Made by a program: the position numbers and the translations under genes. Positions 14,471 through 22,155 of a stretch of 22,232 nucleotides of DNA are shown piece after piece. Source of the stretch: Rubrobacteraceae bacterium (GTDB taxonomy: Bacteria; Actinomycetota; Rubrobacteria; Rubrobacterales; Rubrobacteraceae); NCBI GenBank assembly GCA_030447045.1, contig JAUJMB010000011.1, positions 1-22,232 on the forward strand, in the 5' to 3' direction. The notes below the pieces were generated by a model. It worked only from the letters and a program-made list of their open reading frames with translations. It did no database searches and had not been told where the DNA came from. The first letter of the stretch is position 1, and every line of letters begins with the position of its first letter.

Positions 14471-15658
14471 TTATCTGAGCCAGAACGTCGCTTCGCCGTC
14501 GCCGATGTTATACGACCAGCGGGCCACCGACGTCGCGCGCTCGTGCTGCGCCTCGTCGGCGAACTTCGTCATGAGCGTGTTGCGCCGGTCGTTGCGGTGG
14601 AAGAAGCCGAGCCGCAAGAGGTCGCTTGACCGCGGGCCGGTCGGCGAATCGGAGAACCTGTACCGGATGATATGCGCCCCCGCCTCCCGCAGCAGCCGGA
14701 CGCTCTCCCGCAGCAGCGCCCGCGCCACCTCGCGGCGCCCCGGAAGCGCGACCAGGTCCAGGATGTAGCCGTCCTGGCCGCCGGAGACGGTCCGGACCAC
14801 GGCGTAGCCCGCGAGCCCGCCGGCCTCCCGCACCACGAGCACCGTGACGGGCGCCTGGGGCGATCCCGGCCCGTAGCGCCACCTCAGGAACGCCGCGTCC
14901 TTCTCGACCACGCACGAGACGCCGGCGGCCACCCTCTCGAAGAGGACGTCGAAGGACTCGTCGAAGTGCTGGATGGGCTCCACCTTGGGGCCGCCCGCAA
15001 ACGCGCCGCCCAAAGCGCCGTCCATCAGGCGCAGCCCGCCGTTCATCAGGCCCTTGACCGGGCCCGGGATCGGGGCGCGGGGCCTGGGCGGCTGGTAGCC
15101 CTCGGGTTCGGGGGGCTGCTCCATGCCCTCGGGGGACGGGCGGCCGTTGGGGGAGCTCCCGTTCTCCGGGTTCAGGAGCCGCTCCATGGGCCCCGGCATC
15201 GGGAGGCGCGAGACGTTCAGCAGCTTGGCCGCGTACTGGAGCTGGCCTGCGTCCACCGCGCCGAACTTCGACTGGACGCCTATAACCTCGGGCACCATGT
15301 CTAAAGAGACGCAGTTCTCGCAGGTGGAGAAGAACTTTCGCATGAGCATTAGGGCGTGGAACCCGTAGTCCGGGTGGCCCATGTAGTCCCCCGGCGAGTG
15401 GGCGACGACCCGGCGGCCGTTGACCCTGTAGTGGAGCGGTGTAGCCGCCAGGTGGCCGACCACCTCCCCGTCCTCCGTCGCCGCCACCCAGCGGTGGATC
15501 TCGCCGGCCAGCGGGTGGGTGCCGAGCCAGTCGTAGACGCCGTCGTAGAAGCCGAGCTCCTTGACCTCAGGGAGGTAAGGGAACGCGCGGACGCGCAGCT
15601 CCCCGACGCCCCTGGCGTCCCCCTCCTCGAACGGCCTGACCTTCGCCTTTTTCGCCAT
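14471..15658 (-). CDS. Two-domain GNAT-family acyltransferase
   Basis: A 395-residue protein with two GNAT-like halves: an N-terminal one (about 6-155, including the strand-rich WVAATEDGEVVGHLAATPL) and a C-terminal one (about 245-370) whose DAAFLRWRYGPGSP (254-267) is the motif common in large double-GNAT proteins of polysaccharide and envelope loci. The halves are joined by a Pro/Gly-rich linker (160-225). The C-terminus WSYNIGDGEATFWLR is typical of this group. Likely reaction: transfer of an acyl group, perhaps the aminoacyl group on the carrier protein encoded next, to an amine. First gene of the four-gene operon. ATG 15658 has no Shine-Dalgarno sequence (upstream minus-strand bases read CCCTCCTCTCCTAG and are pyrimidine-rich), and a TAG just before it excludes a longer protein. 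Role is inferred. Confidence 0.8.
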   Translation of the reverse strand: MAKKAKVRPFEEGDARGVGELRVRAFPYLPEVKELGFYDGVYDWLGTHPLAGEIHRWVAATEDGEVVGHLAATPLHYRVNGRRVVAHSPGDYMGHPDYGFHALMLMRKFFSTCENCVSLDMVPEVIGVQSKFGAVDAGQLQYAAKLLNVSRLPMPGPMERLLNPENGSSPNGRPSPEGMEQPPEPEGYQPPRPRAPIPGPVKGLMNGGLRLMDGALGGAFAGGPKVEPIQHFDESFDVLFERVAAGVSCVVEKDAAFLRWRYGPGSPQAPVTVLVVREAGGLAGYAVVRTVSGGQDGYILDLVALPGRREVARALLRESVRLLREAGAHIIRYRFSDSPTGPRSSDLLRLGFFHRNDRRNTLMTKFADEAQHERATSVARWSYNIGDGEATFWLR

Positions 15659-15922
15659 CTAGGAGAGGAGGGCCGCTTCGAGGGAGGCCGCTTCGGGCGC
15701 CCTTTCGCGGGGACGCGTCGGGGTTAAAGCTGTCATCGTCCGGGCTCCATACTCTTCTTCCCCCTCCAGGTCTCGGCGCAAGGTTCTCTCTTCGGCAGGG
15801 TTCGCCACGCGATCGGATTACAGGGGCAGAGTGTAAATGAGGCGCCCCGCAAAATCCAAGCCCGAAGGGGCTCTCTCCGGGTCCCCCGCGCGGCGTCCGA
15901 CGGGCGGATTTCCGGCCCCGGC

Positions 15923-15951
15923 TTGAAGGTTCGGCGGGTTGCGCCGATAAT
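15923..15951 (+). promoter_or_regulatory. Promoter of VanW gene 2
   Basis: TTGAAG (15923-15928), a 17-base spacer, and GATAAT (15946-15951), near-consensus for the housekeeping sigma factor. Transcription from about 15958 gives a leader of roughly 60 bases. TATCAT at 15974-15979 is an alternative -10 box without a clear -35. Confidence 0.6.
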
Positions 15952-16004
15952 GAGCGTCCGCGCGTCGCCGCTGTATCATGAAAAGGCGGCGCGGGTCGCA
16001 CTGT

Positions 16005-16012
16005 AGGAGGGG
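16005..16012 (+). promoter_or_regulatory. Ribosome binding site deciding the TTG start of VanW gene 2
   Basis: AGGAGGGG ends seven bases before TTG 16020 and lies inside the longer frame that begins at ATG 15978, so the shorter protein is the one favoured. Confidence 0.8.
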
Positions 16013-16019
16013 CGGACGG

Positions 16020-17501
16020 TTGAAGGAAATAAGCAAGGAAGGCGGGCCGCGGGCCGCCCGGAGGACGGGTGGCGACGGCCAGGAGGCTAACGGCGCGCCG
16101 CCGCGCAGCCGCCGGTCGCGCAGCCGCAAGGATCGCGGCCGGAGGTCGTCGTACGCCCTCAGGCGCGGGATCGCCCTGGTGGCCGCCGTGGCGTGCTTCC
16201 TGTTCGCCGGGTTCGCGTTTTTCGACCTTCTCGCAGGAGAGGGCGGCATCCAGCGCGGCGTGCGCATAGGCGACGTCGACGTGGGTGGGATGGGCAAGGA
16301 AGAGGCCCGCGCGGCCGTGGAGAAGAACGCCGCCGACACCTTCAAGGAGATCTCCTTCGGCGAGGGCCCCGACGCCGTCTCCATGAACGCCGGGGAGCTC
16401 GGCGTGAAGGTCAACGCCGCGGCCGCCGTCGAGGAGGCCTACGCCCTCGGGCGGACCGGCGGCCCCTTCGCCCGCCTCTCCGACGCCCTCGGCGCCTCCT
16501 TCGGCGGGACCCAGATCGACCTCAAGGCCACCTACGACGAAGGGGCGGCCCGGGCGGCCGTCGACAGGATCGCCGGCGAGTTCAACCGGGAGCCCAAGGA
16601 CGCCACCTTCACCGTCGCCGAGGGCGGCGACGTCAAGGTCCAGCCCGCCCAGAACGGCCGGGCGCTGGACAAGGAAGCGACCCTGGCGAACCTCAAAGGG
16701 GCGCTCCGGAACATGAGCGGCCGGGTGCCGCTCGCCGAGGGTCCGGCGCCGGAGCCGGAGATCACGACCGCCGAGATCCAGAAGAGCAAGCCCGAGAGGG
16801 TGATCGGGGAGTACCAGACGGACTTTCTCTGGGACTCGAACCCCAACCGGAAAGAGAACATGAAGCTCGCCGCCGGCGCCGTGAACAACACGGTGGTCAA
16901 GCCCGGAGAGGTCTTCTCGTTCAACGCGCTGGCCGCGAAGCTCGACTACAAGGAGGCGAAGACCTTCTCCGACGGCGGCGTCGGCTTCGCCAACGGCGGC
17001 GGCCTCTGCCAGGTCTCCTCGACGCTCTACATGGCGGCCCAGTACGCGGGGCTCGAGATCGTCGAGCGGGAGCCCCACTACGCGGTCCTGCCCTACATCA
17101 AGCCGGGCTTCGACGCGACGGTGTGGTTCGGCGACGAGTACGGCAATGGGGCCATCGACATGCGCTTCAAGAACACCACCGACGCCCCCATCCTCATCCG
17201 CGAGTGGGTCGACGAGAAGGGCTTCCTTAACGCCCAGATCCTCGGCCAGCCCACGGGCAAGAAGGTCGAGATGTCGACGGAGAAAATCTTCGAGGACACC
17301 ACCCGCGGCATCCGGTGGGACACCTACAAGAAGGTCACGGAGAACGGCGAGGTCACCTTCGACGGCAGGATCCACACCTACACGTACTCCTACAACCCGC
17401 CCCCGCCGGAGGACGGGCCCCACTACGAAACCTCGGCCCCCAGGGTGTCCGGCTGGAACGATCCCGGCAACACCACCGGCTGGGCCGAAGTACCCGAGTA
17501 G
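16020..17501 (+). CDS. VanW-domain membrane-anchored protein 2
   Basis: A 493-residue paralogue of the VanW protein at 9401-11203. A highly basic cytoplasmic tail (RRSRSRKDRGRRSSYALRRG) is followed by one membrane helix (about 50-70). One PG_binding_4-like domain (about 78-245) precedes the VanW domain (about 258-412), which carries GGGLCQVSSTLYMAAQYAG (326-344) and PYIKPGFDATVWFG (358-371). A C-terminal extension of strands and a Pro-rich Tyr-containing end (YTYSYNPPPPEDG) follows. It differs from paralogue 1 by lacking the second PG-binding-like domain. TTG 16020 is chosen over ATG 15978 because of the ideal AGGAGGGG. The serine hydrolase gene follows 45 bases later and is probably co-transcribed, suggesting joint action at the cell wall. 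Confidence 0.88.
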   Translation: MKEISKEGGPRAARRTGGDGQEANGAPPRSRRSRSRKDRGRRSSYALRRGIALVAAVACFLFAGFAFFDLLAGEGGIQRGVRIGDVDVGGMGKEEARAAVEKNAADTFKEISFGEGPDAVSMNAGELGVKVNAAAAVEEAYALGRTGGPFARLSDALGASFGGTQIDLKATYDEGAARAAVDRIAGEFNREPKDATFTVAEGGDVKVQPAQNGRALDKEATLANLKGALRNMSGRVPLAEGPAPEPEITTAEIQKSKPERVIGEYQTDFLWDSNPNRKENMKLAAGAVNNTVVKPGEVFSFNALAAKLDYKEAKTFSDGGVGFANGGGLCQVSSTLYMAAQYAGLEIVEREPHYAVLPYIKPGFDATVWFGDEYGNGAIDMRFKNTTDAPILIREWVDEKGFLNAQILGQPTGKKVEMSTEKIFEDTTRGIRWDTYKKVTENGEVTFDGRIHTYTYSYNPPPPEDGPHYETSAPRVSGWNDPGNTTGWAEVPE

Positions 17502-17546
17502 CTCGATGCCCGCGGCGGGACCGAACATCCGTGATCGGGGCACCCC

Positions 17547-19052
17547 TTGAACCTCTTCCCGCGCAGAAAGATGTTCGCCTCGCGCGCCGAGACCCGCCGC
17601 CGCAGGCTCAGGGTCCGCCTCGGCTCCCTAGCCGCCCTGCTCGTGGTCGCCGTGGGCGCCGTGTTCCTGATCAACGGTCTCTCCGATGGGGCGCCGTCCG
17701 CCAGCCTCGCCCCGCTCTCTGAGGGAGACAAGGGCCCGGAAGCCCGGCAGGGGGACGACTCCCGGCCCGGCGAAGGGGCCGCGGGAGCGGAGCCCGGAGC
17801 GGGGCAGAAGGAGGCCCCGCCCGAGGAGCCGCCGCTCCCGGACCCCGAGCAGAAGACCCCGGAGGCCGCCGCCTTCGTCGCGGTGGCGCCCGAGTTTCCG
17901 GGGGTGACGCCGGAGAACGTCGGGAACGTCTACAGGAGCAGGATGGACCCCTCCTGGGCCTCCGTCCGGTTCACCCCGGAGGGCGAGAGAGAGGACTTCG
18001 TCGTCTTCGCGCACAAGGAGGGGGACCTCTGGCGGGCCGAGAAGTCCATCAGGGCCGACGAGCCCGACTACCCGGACAACGACGTGGTCCCGCTCGCCGG
18101 GGTCCCGAAGGACCTCCTCGACTACGTCTACGAGGAGAACCTCTTCGCCGCCGAGGTCCCCGAGCCAGAGGTGGAGAGGGTGGACGGCCTGCCCGACGTC
18201 GGCCCCGCCGAGGTCCCGCCGCTGGAGCCCGTCCTCGACGACGTGCCTGAGGGCGAGCGGGAGAAGGTAGAAGAGGTCGTGGGCCGGCTCGAGGAGCGGG
18301 TCGAGGGCTACGACGGGGTGGCCGGCGTCTACGTGCGGGACCTGGAGGGGGGCTACGGCTACGGGGTGCGGGCCGACGAGGAGTTCTTCTCGGCCTCGAT
18401 CATCAAGGTCCCCGTTATGGTCGCCGTCTACCGCAAGGTCGAGAGGGGCGACCTGAGCTTCTCCCAGGAGGTGGAGCTCAAGGAGGAGGACTGGGCCGCC
18501 GGCGCGGGCTGGCTGCAGTGGGAGGAGGCCGGCACGAAGCAGACCGTCGGCGACCTCCTGCTCCTGATGATGACCCAGTCGGACAACGTCGCCACCAACG
18601 CCCTCGTGCGCCTGGTCGGCGGCAGCGATCACGTAAACGACGTCGCCCGGTCCCTGGGCGCCAAGGACACCCTCCTCTACCAGAAGGTCAGCAGCGAGCG
18701 GGGCGTCGTCCCCGGGATCGACAACAGGACCACCCCGCGCGACATGGCAAACATGCTCCAGAAGATCGCCGACGACGAGGCCGCGAGCGAGAAGAGCTGC
18801 GGGTACATGATAGACCTCATGCTCACCAACGAGCTCGACTGGTGGCTCGACGCCGGCCTCCCCGCGGACGTGTACGCGGCCAACAAGGCGGGCTGGCTCT
18901 ACCAGGTCTACGGCGACGTCGGCATCGTCGAGCACGAAGGCCGCCGCTACACCGTAGCCATCCTCAGCAAGCACGGCTCGGCCACCGTCGACGAGGGCGC
19001 CCTCCTCATAGAGGACCTGTCGAGGATAGCCTGGGAAGCGCAGGACGGCTAG
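17547..19052 (+). CDS. Class A beta-lactamase/transpeptidase-fold serine hydrolase, membrane-anchored
   Basis: A 501-residue protein: short basic N-terminus, one membrane helix (about 28-43), a long Pro/Glu-rich low-complexity stalk (45-105), a middle acidic domain (108-235) and a penicillin-interacting domain (240-500). The three active-site boxes are SIIK (S284, K287), SDN (345-347), and KAG (447-449) where KTG is usual. The omega-loop region, YQKVSSERGVVPGIDNRTTPRDMA (378-401), keeps the family's TTP but does not show the ExxLN that carries Glu166 in true class A beta-lactamases. A peptidoglycan carboxypeptidase-like or binding role is thus at least as likely as antibiotic hydrolysis. Starts at TTG 17547; ATG 17571 is possible, and neither has a good ribosome site. 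Follows VanW gene 2 closely. Confidence 0.85.
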   Translation: MNLFPRRKMFASRAETRRRRLRVRLGSLAALLVVAVGAVFLINGLSDGAPSASLAPLSEGDKGPEARQGDDSRPGEGAAGAEPGAGQKEAPPEEPPLPDPEQKTPEAAAFVAVAPEFPGVTPENVGNVYRSRMDPSWASVRFTPEGEREDFVVFAHKEGDLWRAEKSIRADEPDYPDNDVVPLAGVPKDLLDYVYEENLFAAEVPEPEVERVDGLPDVGPAEVPPLEPVLDDVPEGEREKVEEVVGRLEERVEGYDGVAGVYVRDLEGGYGYGVRADEEFFSASIIKVPVMVAVYRKVERGDLSFSQEVELKEEDWAAGAGWLQWEEAGTKQTVGDLLLLMMTQSDNVATNALVRLVGGSDHVNDVARSLGAKDTLLYQKVSSERGVVPGIDNRTTPRDMANMLQKIADDEAASEKSCGYMIDLMLTNELDWWLDAGLPADVYAANKAGWLYQVYGDVGIVEHEGRRYTVAILSKHGSATVDEGALLIEDLSRIAWEAQDG

Positions 19053-19356
19053 GCTCTAGGTGTCGTCGGGGGCACCGCATCCCTCTACGAGAACGTAAAC
19101 CCGAACCTGAGAACGGTCGGCCGGGAGACGGCACTTTCCCGTCCGGGGCGCTGGTCTCCGATAGGACCGTAACCGGACCCGCCTACGTAACCGGCAGCGG
19201 TCTACCGGCCAGCGCGACCGTCCGCAAACCACCCGTCGTCCCCGCAAGATCCATGCACCCACCCACGACCCCCGTAGGGGCGGGTTCGAGAACCCGCCCG
19301 GGGAACCTCCCGAAACGACCAAACAGACCATCCGCCAGGGGTACGTCGACAGACGC
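19053..19356. other. Convergent intergenic region with GTAGGGGCGGGT repeat
   Basis: About 300 bases between the serine hydrolase and MurJ genes. It has a direct repeat GTAACCGG at 19169-19176 and 19187-19194 (18 bases apart), a small GACGG/CCGTC hairpin near 19126-19142 and the dispersed hairpin described separately. No convincing gene. Confidence 0.5.
19272..19299. repeat. GTAGGGGCGGGT hairpin repeat, copy 2
   Basis: CCGTAGGGGCGGGTT-cgag-AACCCGCCC, with a perfect 9-bp stem (19278-19286 with 19291-19299, 4-base loop). It matches the element at 3566-3592 in the CCGTAGGGGCGGGT core and in the right arm; only loop bases and one stem pair differ. Located, like copy 1, between convergent gene ends. 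Confidence 0.75.
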
Positions 19357-20928
19357 TCAGGCGCGGCGCCTCAGGAGCCCGGCCACGGACTTCAGCTCCT
19401 CCGTGCGCAGCACGAACGCGACACCGAGGTAGGCGGCCATGGAGGCGCCGCCGACCGTTAGGAGGACGAGGAGCCGGCCGGCGAAGTCCGAGCCGGTGCC
19501 GAGTAGGGAGGTGCCGGCGAGGGCGACGGCGTACATGACGGCGCCGGCGGCCAGCATCTTGGCGAGCGAGGCGAGGAGGCGGCGGCCGTCGATGCGGCCT
19601 ATCTCCCGGCGGGTCGTGACGAGGGCGAGGACCGCGAGCACGGCGTAGGCGATGGAGAGGGCCAGCACGACGCCGACGGCCTCAAAGAGATGGGAGAGGC
19701 CGTAGGCGAGGGCCGCGTAGACAAAGAGGATGCCGACGTTCAGGAGGGCCGGGGTCTTGGTGTTCTGGCGCGAGTAGAAGGCGCGGACGAGGAAGAAGTA
19801 CGCCGAGTAGCCCAGCAGGCCCACCGAGTAGGCGACGAGCAGGGCGGCGACCGCCCGGGTATCGGAGGCCTCGAACTCGCCCCGCTGGTAGAGGAGGCCC
19901 ACGATGGGTTGGGCGAGCACGACCATGCCGACCGTGGACGGCACCACGACGAAGAGCATGGTCCTGAGCCCGAAAGAGAACGTCTCCCTGTAGCCCTCGG
20001 CGTCCTCCCTGGAGTGCTTCTCGGAGAGCTCCGGCATCAGGGCGGTGGCTATGGAGACCACGAAGATGCCGTAGGGCAGGGAGAATATGGTGAACGCGTA
20101 GGTCAGGTCCGCGTAGGCGCCGTAGCGGGTGGCGAGGTGCGCGGCCACGAGCTGGAAGAGGACGGACGCCGCCACCAGCACGACCATCGGCCCCGCCAGC
20201 TTGGCGGTCGGCAGCAGGGCGGGGTGCCCGAGCTGCGGGCGGGGCCTGTAGCCGAGGGCGAGCAGCGTGGGGACCAGGGCGAGCGCCATTACCGCGACCC
20301 CGACCGTCACCCCGAAGGCGAGCACGTAGAGGGCCAGGGAGCGGTCTGCGTCGCGCAAAAAGAAGAAGGCGACAAAGGAGCCTATGATGATCAGGTTGTT
20401 CAGCACGGGCGCGAAGGTCGGCAGGAAGAACCGCCTGTGCGCCTGGAGCACCCCGGTCGCGATGGTGGTCACGCCGTAGAAGACCATCTGCAGGGCGAAG
20501 ATGCGGAAGAAGAACACCGCGTAGCCCTCGGCCTGCCGCACCTCCGCGGGAGAGAGCGTCGAGGCCTCCCAGTCGCTGACGAGCGCCACGAGGGGCCCGG
20601 CGAAGACGATCCCCGCGAGGGCCAGAAACCCCATGAGCGGCAGGACCAGGGTGAAGAGGGCGTTCGTCAGGCGGCGGGCGTCGTCCTCGCCGTGGGACGT
20701 CATCCTCTCCACGAGCACCGGGATAAAGATCGAGTACAAGATGCCGCCGATGAAGAGCTCGTAGATCAGGCTGGGCAAGAGAATGGCGACGGCGTAGGCC
20801 TGCGCCACCACGGCCCCCGCCCCCGCGCCGAGCGCCGCCGCCTGCGCCGACCACCGCAGGTACCCCGTCGCCCGCGACAAGACCGTCGCCGCGGAGATGG
20901 AGAGCACCGACCGCAGAATTCCGGTCAA
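19357..20928 (-). CDS. murJ: Lipid II flippase MurJ (MviN family)
   Basis: A 523-residue multi-pass protein of the MOP superfamily that flips lipid II across the membrane for peptidoglycan synthesis. The length and about fourteen hydrophobic helices fit. The conserved start is visible: SRATGYLRWSAQAA with R19 and R25 at the positions where MurJ proteins have SRxxGxxRD (the Asp is Trp here), then the small-residue helix AGAVVAQAYAVAILLPSLIYELFIGGILYSIFIPVL. A second MurJ-typical stretch is YGIFVVSIATALMPELSEKHS. The start is TTG 20928 with no strong ribosome site; instead a GCCGCC-ttc-GGCGGC hairpin (20937-20951) lies just upstream. Other transporters of this superfamily (Wzx-like) are possible, but the SRxxGxxR motif and absence of polysaccharide genes favour MurJ. 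Confidence 0.9.
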   Translation of the reverse strand: MTGILRSVLSISAATVLSRATGYLRWSAQAAALGAGAGAVVAQAYAVAILLPSLIYELFIGGILYSIFIPVLVERMTSHGEDDARRLTNALFTLVLPLMGFLALAGIVFAGPLVALVSDWEASTLSPAEVRQAEGYAVFFFRIFALQMVFYGVTTIATGVLQAHRRFFLPTFAPVLNNLIIIGSFVAFFFLRDADRSLALYVLAFGVTVGVAVMALALVPTLLALGYRPRPQLGHPALLPTAKLAGPMVVLVAASVLFQLVAAHLATRYGAYADLTYAFTIFSLPYGIFVVSIATALMPELSEKHSREDAEGYRETFSFGLRTMLFVVVPSTVGMVVLAQPIVGLLYQRGEFEASDTRAVAALLVAYSVGLLGYSAYFFLVRAFYSRQNTKTPALLNVGILFVYAALAYGLSHLFEAVGVVLALSIAYAVLAVLALVTTRREIGRIDGRRLLASLAKMLAAGAVMYAVALAGTSLLGTGSDFAGRLLVLLTVGGASMAAYLGVAFVLRTEELKSVAGLLRRRA

Positions 20929-21189
20929 GGGATCACGCCGCCTTCGGCGGCCCTGGGCGCGCCTTACGCCCCCGGGGCCTCGACTCTAGCAAGGTGCCTC
21001 GCGTCCCTCGGCCTGGCGCCTTTAGGCCGTATCCGGCATCCCGGTGGCCTCTCCTCGGACCGCATAGCGGGCTCCCGCACGAAACGACGCTCCCGCGGGC
21101 GGTGCGTCCCGCGCGACCGGACAAGGTCCGGGAGATGGAGAGCCGATAGCCGGGGACGAGCCCGGGCCCGCGGCGCGCCGACAAGCCCT
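20929..21189. other. Intergenic region upstream of murJ
   Basis: About 260 bases between the binding-protein gene and murJ, both on the minus strand. Two perfect small hairpins are present: GCCGCC-ttc-GGCGGC (20937-20951), right before the murJ start, and CCGGAC-aag-GTCCGG (21117-21131). Neither has a T-run. No clear promoter or gene is seen. Confidence 0.4.
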
Positions 21190-22020
21190 CTACGGGATCT
21201 CTTCCGGGGGGCGGCCGATCCACTCTTTGTAGATCTTCTCGTAGGTGCCGTCTTCTTTTATCTCGGCCAGGGCCTGGTTGACGGGCTCGATGAGGGGGCT
21301 CTCCTTCGGGAAGGCGATGCCGTACTGCGAGCCCGTGGGGATCACCTCGACGAGCTCCAGCGCCCCTTCGGACTCTTCGACCTTCCTCTGCGCGGCGGGG
21401 AGGTCGTAGATCACGCCGTCCACCGTCTCCTCCTCCAGCGCGGCAAAGGCGTCGTTTATGGTCTTGGGGTAGGTGCGGACCGCCTCGACGTCGCCGGCGT
21501 TCAGGAGCTCCCCGGCCTCGGCCTGGCCCATCGTGCCGGTCTGGACGCCTAGAGTCATCCCCTCCAGGTCTCCGGTCGACTCTATCTCCGAGCCGCTGCG
21601 GACGACGAGCGCCTCTTCCACGTTGTAGTAGGGGTCGGAGAAATCGACCTGCTGCCGGCGGTCGGCGGTGATGGTCATGCCGGAGATGACCGCGTCGAAG
21701 AGGTTCGAGCTGAGGCCCCGTAGGAGGCTGTCGAACTGGACGTTCCGGTACTCGACCTCAAGGCCGGTCCTATCGGCCACCTCGTTCATAAGGTCGATGT
21801 CGAAGCCCTTGGGACCCTTGCGCGGGGCGAACTCGAACGGCGGGTAGGCGACGTTGGAGGCGACGACTATCTTGCCGTCGGCCAAAGCCGGGCTCGTGGT
21901 CTCCTCCTGCCGCACGACGTCCGCGGGGGACGGTTCGTCTTCGCCCACGCTGCATCCCACCGCAAAGAGGGCGCAGAAGACGAGCGTCGCCGCGAAGTGC
22001 CTCACCGACCACCCTCTCAC
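21190..22020 (-). CDS. Polar amino acid ABC transporter substrate-binding lipoprotein
   Basis: A periplasmic-type binding protein (family 3, like the glutamine/histidine/arginine binding proteins) anchored by lipid. From GTG 22020 (276 residues) a signal peptide VRGWSVRHFAATLVFCALFAVGC ends at the lipidated Cys (residue 23; lipobox AVGC). The mature part has the family core: KIVVASNVAYPPFEF, FDIDLMNEVADRTGLEVEYRNVQF, LFDAVISGMTITADRRQQVDFSDPYY, VQTGTMGQAEAGEL and GIAFPKESPLIEPVNQALAEIKEDGTYEKIYKEW. The frame continues upstream to 22131, but that part is not signal-like; GGGAGGG precedes GTG 22020. GTG 22005 is an alternative. The permease gene end lies 135 bases upstream on the same strand, so they likely form one uptake operon. 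Confidence 0.9.
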   Translation of the reverse strand: MRGWSVRHFAATLVFCALFAVGCSVGEDEPSPADVVRQEETTSPALADGKIVVASNVAYPPFEFAPRKGPKGFDIDLMNEVADRTGLEVEYRNVQFDSLLRGLSSNLFDAVISGMTITADRRQQVDFSDPYYNVEEALVVRSGSEIESTGDLEGMTLGVQTGTMGQAEAGELLNAGDVEAVRTYPKTINDAFAALEEETVDGVIYDLPAAQRKVEESEGALELVEVIPTGSQYGIAFPKESPLIEPVNQALAEIKEDGTYEKIYKEWIGRPPEEIP

Positions 22021-22155
22021 CCTGAGTCTTCCCTCCCGCGTCTGAGACCCGGGGATTCCGCCCGTCGGGCGGGACGGCCGGGTGTGGCGTTCCGTGCACG
22101 CAATACTATTCAGCAGACCCCATCCGGTCAAGGCGCCGGGGGCGTATACGACGCT

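Larger units (their letters stand above)
15659..16019. other. Divergent region between the GNAT operon and VanW gene 2
   Basis: About 360 bases. The right end has a good promoter for VanW gene 2 (see 15923-15951). For the minus-strand operon I find no well-spaced -35/-10 pair. A short GC hairpin AGCCC-gaag-GGGCT lies at about 15857-15870. No coding sequence is convincing: long minus-strand frames here are extensions of antisense shadows. Confidence 0.5.

Noticed and set aside
15567..17543. 658-residue minus-strand open frame opposite VanW gene 2
   Set aside because: Antisense shadow in very GC-rich DNA; the plus-strand protein has a recognisable VanW domain, membrane helix, promoter and ribosome site, while the antisense product is low in complexity and matches no family.
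17628..18974. 448-residue minus-strand open frame opposite the serine hydrolase
   Set aside because: Shadow of the plus-strand gene that carries SIIK, SDN and KAG motifs.
17547..19052. Functional class A beta-lactamase
   Set aside because: KTG is replaced by KAG and the deacylating glutamate motif is not apparent, so only the fold is claimed.
19690..21552. 620-residue plus-strand open frame across murJ and the binding-protein gene
   Set aside because: Runs antisense to two well-recognised genes and an intergenic region; composition is Gly/Glu/Arg/His-rich without fold-like pattern.
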